Positions 19,955 to 25,098 of a stretch of 25,098 bases of DNA are shown one piece after another (positions within the stretch are counted from its first letter, which is position 1; every line of letters begins with the position of its first letter). The notes under the pieces are model-generated. The model saw nothing but the letters and a program-made list of their open reading frames with translations. It was not told the DNA's origin and ran no database searches. The stretch is from positions 1 to 25,098 of IMG/VR virus record IMGVR_UViG_3300025128_000309; one strand, given 5' to 3'. Made by a program: the position numbers and the translations under genes. Origin of the DNA: a virus.

Positions 19955-20077
19955 CTATAGTTGACTATAGATAGCTATCGAAGAGAAAGCTTATGACGGC
20001 CCCTAGGGTTGGTCGGGGCCGCGAAAGCATACACGGACAGCTTTCACAGAGATGGCTATCTATCGATAGCTATCTAT
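19955..20077 (+). other. Large nested inverted-repeat structure in the terL leader
   Basis: Concentric arms: ATAGATAGCTATCGA (19967-19981) with TCGATAGCTATCTAT (20063-20077), 15 perfect pairs; inside it GAAAGCT (19985-19991) with AGCTTTC (20039-20045); inside that CGGCCCC (19997-20003) with GGGGCCG (20015-20021) and an 11-nt loop. The outer arms each contain the palindrome GATAGCTATC, and CTATAGT-TG-ACTATAG (19955-19970) precedes them. As RNA it is a long stem-loop about 20 nt before the terL start; as DNA a potential cruciform. No match to hammerhead cores. Function unknown. Confidence 0.6.
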
Positions 20078-20096
20078 AAATCCCTCTGGAGTGATT

Positions 20097-21602
20097 TTGT
20101 CAAAGCGAATTGACGCGAAGCTACTCGAAGCACTCCCTGATCTTCCGTTAGAAGAGCAGAAAGAAATCCTTTCTTTGCTAGAAGATCTCGAAGAGTCTGA
20201 GAGACGAGAAGCTGCGCGTGACAGCTTTATGGGATTCACCAATTATGTGTGGCCTGCGTTTATTGAAGGCAGGCACCACAAGATCATGGCAAACGCATTT
20301 GAGCGTGTCGCCAATGGTGAATTAAAACGACTGATCGTAAACATGCCGCCGAGGCACACAAAATCAGAGTTTGCTTCATACTTATTACCTGCTTGGTTTT
20401 TAGGTCGCTTCCCGGAGAAGAAGATCATCCAGACTGCTCACACTGCTGAGTTATCTGTGGGGTTTGGTCGTAAGGTGCGAAACCTCGTTGACAGCGATGA
20501 CTACAAGTCAGTCTTTCCCAGTTTAGGTTTGCGATCCGATAGCAAAGCCGCTGGTCGATGGAGTACTAGCAAGAACGGTGAATACTTCGCTATTGGTGTT
20601 GGTGGTGCAGTGACTGGTAAAGGTGCAGATCTACTGATTATTGATGATCCGCATTCTGAGCAAGAAGGTCAGAGTTCTGATGCAGGTGTCTTTGATCGAG
20701 TGTATGACTGGTACACATCAGGCCCACGTCAGCGTTTACAGCCTGGTGGTGCGATCATTGTGGTGATGACCCGATGGCACAAGCGGGATTTGACGGGGCA
20801 GATCATCAAGTCTTCTGTTCAACGTGCAGGCACAGATGAATGGGAAGTCATTGAGTTCCCCGCAATCATGCCTTCCGGCAAAGCGTTATGGCCTGAGTTC
20901 TGGTCTTTAGAGGAGTTAACCGCTCTACAGAACGAACTACCTGCGCCGAAGTGGAATGCACAGTATCAGCAAAACCCAACCTCAGAGGAGGGTGCGCTGG
21001 TAAAGCGCGAGTGGTGGCAAGAATGGGAAGACGCAACCCCGCCGCCGTGTGAGTTTATTATTCAGTCTTGGGACACAGCGTTCCTAAAGACACAACGTGC
21101 CGACTACTCGGCATGCACAACTTGGGGGGTTTTTTACAAACCCAACTCTGAAGGCGTAATGCAGCCCAATATCATCCTGTTGGATGCTTACAAAGAGCGG
21201 TTAGAGTTCCCTGAACTGAAAAAGACGGCACTAGAGTTTTATACAGACTGGCAACCCGATGCGTGTATTGTGGAGGCCAAAGCTGCTGGTATGCCGCTGA
21301 TCTTTGAATTACGGGCTATGGGTATACCTGTCGGTGAATACACCCCGTCTAGGGGTAACGACAAGATATCTCGAGTCAACGCAGTGTCAGACCTGTTTGC
21401 GTCAGGGATTGTTTGGGCACCAGGTACACGGTTTGCTGAAGAGGTGATCGAAGAGTTTGCTTCGTTTCCTTCTGGTGAACACGATGACCTTGTGGATTCA
21501 TCCACACAGGCACTACTCAGGTTCCGTCAAGGCGGGTTCTTGAGGCTTAACTCAGACGAAGAAGACGAACCGTTCTATCCGAAAAGGGCCACTTATTACT
21601 GA
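20097..21602 (+). CDS. terL: Terminase large subunit (TerL)
   Basis: 501 aa; the packaging motor with ATPase and nuclease. Walker A-like NMPPRHTKSE (residues about 82-91), Walker B LLIIDDPH (about 180-187), coupling region VVMTRWHKRDLTG, then an RNase H-like nuclease with SWDTAF (about 324), VEAKAAG (about 391) and HDDLVDSS (about 461) giving the acidic residues. Start: a TTG at 20097 has GGAG 5 nt upstream; GTG at 20091 overlaps that SD, so TTG is favoured. Its stop overlaps the next ATG (TGATG). Confidence 0.95.
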   Translation: MSKRIDAKLLEALPDLPLEEQKEILSLLEDLEESERREAARDSFMGFTNYVWPAFIEGRHHKIMANAFERVANGELKRLIVNMPPRHTKSEFASYLLPAWFLGRFPEKKIIQTAHTAELSVGFGRKVRNLVDSDDYKSVFPSLGLRSDSKAAGRWSTSKNGEYFAIGVGGAVTGKGADLLIIDDPHSEQEGQSSDAGVFDRVYDWYTSGPRQRLQPGGAIIVVMTRWHKRDLTGQIIKSSVQRAGTDEWEVIEFPAIMPSGKALWPEFWSLEELTALQNELPAPKWNAQYQQNPTSEEGALVKREWWQEWEDATPPPCEFIIQSWDTAFLKTQRADYSACTTWGVFYKPNSEGVMQPNIILLDAYKERLEFPELKKTALEFYTDWQPDACIVEAKAAGMPLIFELRAMGIPVGEYTPSRGNDKISRVNAVSDLFASGIVWAPGTRFAEEVIEEFASFPSGEHDDLVDSSTQALLRFRQGGFLRLNSDEEDEPFYPKRATYY

Positions 21603-22318
21603 TGGTTGAGGTAAATGGCTGGCTTGTCGAAAAAGCCTTTAGGCCATTGTTTAGAAGATTCTCGAAGAAGGGCAATCGTGTGTTTTTTGATAACGCAGAC
21701 TTCCCTGTCACCGCTGTTCTAGAACAAAACTACGATGTGATCAGGGCAGAGTTCGAGAAGATGCGGAACCGTATAGATGAGTTCGCGCCGTTTCAGACCA
21801 TTAGCCCAGATCAGATATACATCTCTAACGATGACAAGTGGAAGATGTTTTTCTTGAAGGCAGGCAAGATCCGCTTTGATCGGAACTGCCAAGAGTTCCC
21901 TGAAACTATGAAGATCATAGACGCCGAGAAGAATCTGATATCTGCCTACTTCTCAGTGATCGGGCCAAGAAAGATGTTGATGCCGCACGAAGGCCCGTGG
22001 TGTGGGGTGCTCAGGGTGCATCTGGGTCTTGATATACCAACCGAAGGCAAAGGCTGTGTGTTGGTGGTGAACAAGCAAGAGTATCGGTGGGAAGAAGGCA
22101 AAGCAGTAGTCTTTGATGACACCTACGAGCACATGGCGGTAAACATGACTAACCGTAACAGGGTAGTTTTGTTTCTGGACTACATGAGACCGTTGCCTGC
22201 ACCGCTGAGTTGGTTGAACCACTTTGTGGTTTATATGGCACGATTCATGGACTATTTCAAAGAGCCGATAAAACGGCACAAGGAATGGGAAAAACAATTT
22301 TATAAGGACGCTGTTTGA
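21602..22318 (+). CDS. Aspartyl/asparaginyl beta-hydroxylase-like Fe(II)/2OG oxygenase
   Basis: 238 aa. The C-terminal half carries the family core: MPHEGPWCGVLRVHLGLDIP (H129, R138, H140) and AVVFDDTYEHMAVNMTNRNR (H177, R187), ending in VVLFLDYMRP. In the family two histidines bind Fe(II) and a downstream arginine binds 2-oxoglutarate; H129, H177 and R187 fit. The N-terminal region (about 1-110) is not recognised; a hydrophobic patch (LNHFVVYMARFM) lies near the C-terminus. Start overlaps the terL stop, and its own stop overlaps the next gene (TGATG). Being wedged between terL and portal suggests action on a virion or host protein; the substrate is unknown. Confidence 0.85.
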   Translation: MVEVNGWLVEKAFRPLFRRFSKKGNRVFFDNADFPVTAVLEQNYDVIRAEFEKMRNRIDEFAPFQTISPDQIYISNDDKWKMFFLKAGKIRFDRNCQEFPETMKIIDAEKNLISAYFSVIGPRKMLMPHEGPWCGVLRVHLGLDIPTEGKGCVLVVNKQEYRWEEGKAVVFDDTYEHMAVNMTNRNRVVLFLDYMRPLPAPLSWLNHFVVYMARFMDYFKEPIKRHKEWEKQFYKDAV

Positions 22319-23013
22319 TGGCTTTCCTGCAAAGCAATATCCCGTACTTCAAGTGCTGGGTAAGAAAGGAATACACCCACAACCACGCCAAGTATCACGG
22401 TGAGTTCATACACGCGATGGCAGTCGCTGTAACAACAATGCCGTGTCGTAGCTTGAGCTTCCAGATGATATTCACTGGAGCCGAGACCTACGATGACGAT
22501 GACGAGCCGAACGTACACGGCGGTGCGATGTGGGCAAGGATGCCGATCACAGGTCTGGTAGCAGATACTCCGCTAGAAGAATGGCCTGAGCCGATGCCAA
22601 CGTGGGCAGCGCAACCGTGGGATTGTAGTTCGCGGGAGCATTCGGTATATGTCTTGGATCGTTGTACGCCATGTCCCTGGCTTGCTAAGATCGATGGCGA
22701 TATGTATCCAGCTAGGTATATGTTCACAGTGGATTACACTGACAACGAGATAGCTGATGACCCTGCACAACACAAGCAGAGTCATGTTATGGAGCTTTTA
22801 GATGCTGGTAAGTGGACGGGGAATATCGTTGCTTTGCCTAACAATAGGGTTAGAGTGACACATCCGGCATGGTTTGAAACAGGCGAAGGTGCCCCAGACT
22901 TCAGACCATCCCAGCACATTCACTACAGTAAGTCCGATCTGGACTACACGCTCGATGTAAATCAAGTATTCGATAATCTCTATGCAGGAGTTGATTATGA
23001 AGAAAAAGAATAG
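22318..23013 (+). CDS. Hypothetical protein between terminase and portal (231 aa)
   Basis: MAFLQSNIPYFKCWVRKEYT ... GGAMWARMPITGLVADTPLE, PMPTWAAQPWDCSSREHSVY, CTPCPWLAKIDGDMYPARYM. It contains Trp/Pro-rich loops and a CTPC pair, and ends in an acidic tail. No family recognised. The ATG overlaps the upstream stop, so it is translationally coupled to the hydroxylase; a joint role (substrate or partner) is a guess. Confidence 0.8.
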   Translation: MAFLQSNIPYFKCWVRKEYTHNHAKYHGEFIHAMAVAVTTMPCRSLSFQMIFTGAETYDDDDEPNVHGGAMWARMPITGLVADTPLEEWPEPMPTWAAQPWDCSSREHSVYVLDRCTPCPWLAKIDGDMYPARYMFTVDYTDNEIADDPAQHKQSHVMELLDAGKWTGNIVALPNNRVRVTHPAWFETGEGAPDFRPSQHIHYSKSDLDYTLDVNQVFDNLYAGVDYEEKE

Positions 23014-23497
23014 TCCACCTAAAGGATACAGTAGGGGCGGCAAGGCCAATTCTAAAATGATGACTAAGCGTCAAAAAGAAGCCACGCCTAAGCGTGATGC
23101 GGATAAAAAAGTAAGAAGAGCAAACATGACTCTTGCTCGTAAAACCCGCACGATGATGGGTGGCGGTATGACTAAATCAAAGATGTCATCAAAAGGCGGC
23201 GCTAGGGGTGGCAGGATGCCTGGCGGAATGGCTCCTGGTGGGCCAACATCATCAAAGATGCCAATGGCAAAAGATCCTAAAACGGGCGAAATGAAGCCAA
23301 CCTTTGCTATGGATGGTGAAGGTAAGATGATGGCTGGCGGCAAGACTATGAATATGATGACCAGTGAGGGCGTCAAGATGTCACCTAAGATGATGGCTAA
23401 CGGTGGTGTCGCTAGAGTGCAAATGAGAGAAGGAGGCAATACAGTTGCCCGTGGTTCTGGTGCGGCCCGATCTCAAAAGTTCACGAAGAACGGATAG
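22997..23497 (+). CDS. Low-complexity Lys/Met/Gly-rich basic protein (166 aa)
   Basis: MKKKNSPPKGYSRGGKANSK, then repeated short motifs built from G, K, M, S and P (MMGGGMTKSKMSSKGGARGG; GGRMPGGMAPGGPTSSKMPM; KMMAGGKTMNMM), and a tail GSGAARSQKFTKNG. No folded domain is evident; very basic and likely disordered. AGGAG is 6 nt before the ATG; it overlaps the previous gene by 17 bp. Its place before the portal suggests a virion-associated or scaffold-like DNA-binding protein. Unproven. Confidence 0.75.
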   Translation: MKKKNSPPKGYSRGGKANSKMMTKRQKEATPKRDADKKVRRANMTLARKTRTMMGGGMTKSKMSSKGGARGGRMPGGMAPGGPTSSKMPMAKDPKTGEMKPTFAMDGEGKMMAGGKTMNMMTSEGVKMSPKMMANGGVARVQMREGGNTVARGSGAARSQKFTKNG

Positions 23498-25098
23498 ATG
23501 GCTATTGACCGCCCTTTGGCTACGCCAGAGTCGATATTTTCTCAGGGAACCGGCGATGAGCCTGACCTAGAGATAGAGATTGTTAATCCTGATTCGGTAT
23601 CTATAGAAACCGAAGACGGTGGGATGATCATCGACTTTGACCCAGACATGGTGCCAATGGGTGCGGAGTCCCACGACTCCAACCTAGCCGAGTTTATTGA
23701 TGAAGGCGATCTTTACGGTATCGCCTCTGAGCTTGTTGGCTCCTTCAAGTCAGATAAAGAGAGTCGTGCAGACTGGGAACGAACCTACATTGAAGGTTTG
23801 GATCTGCTGGGACTGAAGCATGAAGACCGCACCACCCCTTGGGATGGCGCTTGTGGTGTGTTTCACCCACTGCTTACCGAGTCAGTCATTAAGTTTCAGT
23901 CTCAGGCGATACAAGAGTTGTTCCCAGCGGGTGGGCCTGTAAAGACCTCAGTGGTCGGCACTATTACCCCTGATAAGGAAAACCAAGCGAATCGAGTTCA
24001 AGACTATCTGAACTACCTGCTGACCGAGAAGATGACCGAGTATCGGCCTGAAACAGAACGGATGTTGTTCTCTTTGCCGTTGGCAGGTTCTGCTTTCCGT
24101 AAGGTTTACTACGATCCCAACATGGGTCGGCCTTGCAGTATGTTTGTTCCGGCAGAAGACTTTGTTGTTAGTTACGGTGCCTCAGACTTATCAACGTGTG
24201 AACGATACACACATGTGATGAAGCGCAGCGCAAATGAGATTCGTAAGCTCCAAGTTGCAGGTTTCTACTTAGATGTGGAGTTACCAGCAGCTTCCCCCGA
24301 TTACGATGACATAGAGCGTAAGTACAACGAGCTAACCGGCGACTCTGCCAACTACGACATGGATTACCGGCACACCATCTTAGAGATGAATGTCGATCTA
24401 GATCTTGTCGGGTTTGAAGATACGAACAAAGGTGAGCCTACTGGCATCATGTTGCCGTATGTGGTGTCGATTGATCTGTCATCTCGCACGATACTGTCAA
24501 TACGACGTAACTGGTATGAGAGCGATGAGCGCAAGATGAAGCGCGATCACTTCGTTCACTACCAGTATATGCCTGGTTTAGGCTTCTACGGGTTTGGTTT
24601 GATCCACATGATTGGTGGATTGGCGAAATCTGCTACCTCTTTGCTCCGTCAATTGGTTGATGCAGGCACACTTGCCAACTTACCAGGTGGTTTGAAGGCT
24701 CGAGGTCTACGAATTAAGGGTGATGACACCCCGATTATGCCTGGTGAGTTCCGAGATGTGGACGTTCCGGGTGGATCGATCAAAGAAAACATCAGTTTTC
24801 TGCCCTACAAAGAGCCAAGTACTGTTTTGTACCAGCTTATGGGCGACATTGTTGAGGAAGGTAGACGGTTTGCGTCGGCGGCAGACGTAAAAGCAGCGGA
24901 TATGAACGCTGAAGCACCTGTTGGCACCACCTTGGCGATACTAGAACGCTCTATGAAGGTGATGAGTGCGGTTCAAGCGCGTCTACATGCCTCTATGCGT
25001 AGTGAATTACGACTGTTATCCAACGTTGTGCGTGATTTTGGGCCTGAATCGTACCCATACGACGAAGAAAACAAGCCAATGGTGGCTGAAGACTTCGA
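23498..25098 (+). CDS. Portal protein, P22 type (5' 533 codons; cut by window end)
   Basis: Begins MAIDRPLATPESIFSQGTGD and runs open to the end of the window. The portal ring is the packaging channel and head-tail connector. Recognised by DWERTYIEGLDLLGLKHED and TTPWDGACGVFHPLLTESVI (residues about 90-130), the LPLAGSAFRKVYYDP segment, PAEDFVVSYGASDLSTCERY, and GFYGFGLIHMIGGLAKSATS (about 365-385), a P22-like pattern. An acidic N-terminal extension precedes the core. The ATG follows the previous stop directly (TAGATG). Codon use is as in terL. Confidence 0.9.
   Translation, partial: MAIDRPLATPESIFSQGTGDEPDLEIEIVNPDSVSIETEDGGMIIDFDPDMVPMGAESHDSNLAEFIDEGDLYGIASELVGSFKSDKESRADWERTYIEGLDLLGLKHEDRTTPWDGACGVFHPLLTESVIKFQSQAIQELFPAGGPVKTSVVGTITPDKENQANRVQDYLNYLLTEKMTEYRPETERMLFSLPLAGSAFRKVYYDPNMGRPCSMFVPAEDFVVSYGASDLSTCERYTHVMKRSANEIRKLQVAGFYLDVELPAASPDYDDIERKYNELTGDSANYDMDYRHTILEMNVDLDLVGFEDTNKGEPTGIMLPYVVSIDLSSRTILSIRRNWYESDERKMKRDHFVHYQYMPGLGFYGFGLIHMIGGLAKSATSLLRQLVDAGTLANLPGGLKARGLRIKGDDTPIMPGEFRDVDVPGGSIKENISFLPYKEPSTVLYQLMGDIVEEGRRFASAADVKAADMNAEAPVGTTLAILERSMKVMSAVQARLHASMRSELRLLSNVVRDFGPESYPYDEENKPMVAEDF

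Noticed and set aside
1-25098. CRISPR array, insertion sequence, integrase or attachment site
   Set aside because: No regular direct-repeat/spacer series, no transposase or recombinase motif, and no tRNA end were found on either strand.

Overview
The window looks like part of a tailed-phage (Caudoviricetes) genome. It carries a small/large terminase pair, a P22-type portal, a very long phage polyvalent protein, an ERF recombinase, a RusA resolvase, a primase-helicase, an ArdC antirestriction protein and many tightly packed, overlapping small genes with strong Shine-Dalgarno (SD) sites. A P22-type portal together with a giant internal protein suggests a podovirus-like phage of a Gram-negative, probably aquatic host; the host is inference. 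No rRNA, tRNA, CRISPR array, integrase or insertion sequence was found. No DNA polymerase gene lies in the window.

Layout: (1) 6-4730, rightward, the end of the structural operon: a 1574-aa polyvalent/internal virion protein. (2) 7685-4816, leftward: a recombination module with two small genes, a four-Cys PD-(D/E)XK nuclease, ERF, an SSB-like protein and a winged-helix protein. (3) 7738-10673, rightward: RusA, a small gene, a primase-helicase and one unknown, closed by a strong terminator at 10741. Blocks 2 and 3 diverge from a 37-bp dyad that contains a plausible sigma70 promoter on each strand. (4) 18757-10991, leftward: an accessory operon of 17 mostly small genes, including a PP-loop (PAPS-reductase-like) protein, a possible cysteine peptidase, a membrane protein and ArdC. 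(5) 19218 to the end, rightward: terS, a 400-bp structured gap, terL, an Asp/Asn beta-hydroxylase-like protein, two unknowns and the portal, which is cut by the window end.

Two unusual RNA-level systems stand out. First, the upstream half of the accessory operon is punctuated by six sequences that fold as hammerhead self-cleaving ribozymes, all on the coding strand and each just ahead of the SD of a gene. The six comprise four type I, one type II and one type III, so all three circular permutations occur within 4 kb. They would cut the polycistronic RNA into short units that start with a common leader (TTGGAAAAC...ACGGAGA...CCTATG in several). Second, the winged-helix gene has no usable start codon for its conserved N-terminal part. 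Its frame is reached by a -1 shift at C CCT TTT, directly before the stop codon of the SSB-like gene, with a 6-nt spacer and an 8-bp stem downstream. This predicts an SSB to SSB-winged-helix fusion made by programmed frameshifting.

The recombination genes (nuclease, ERF, SSB-like, RusA) form a plausible single-strand annealing and resolution pathway that would serve replication by the primase-helicase. ArdC, and perhaps other accessory genes, probably counter host defences. The functions are read from motifs by eye and no database search was made.
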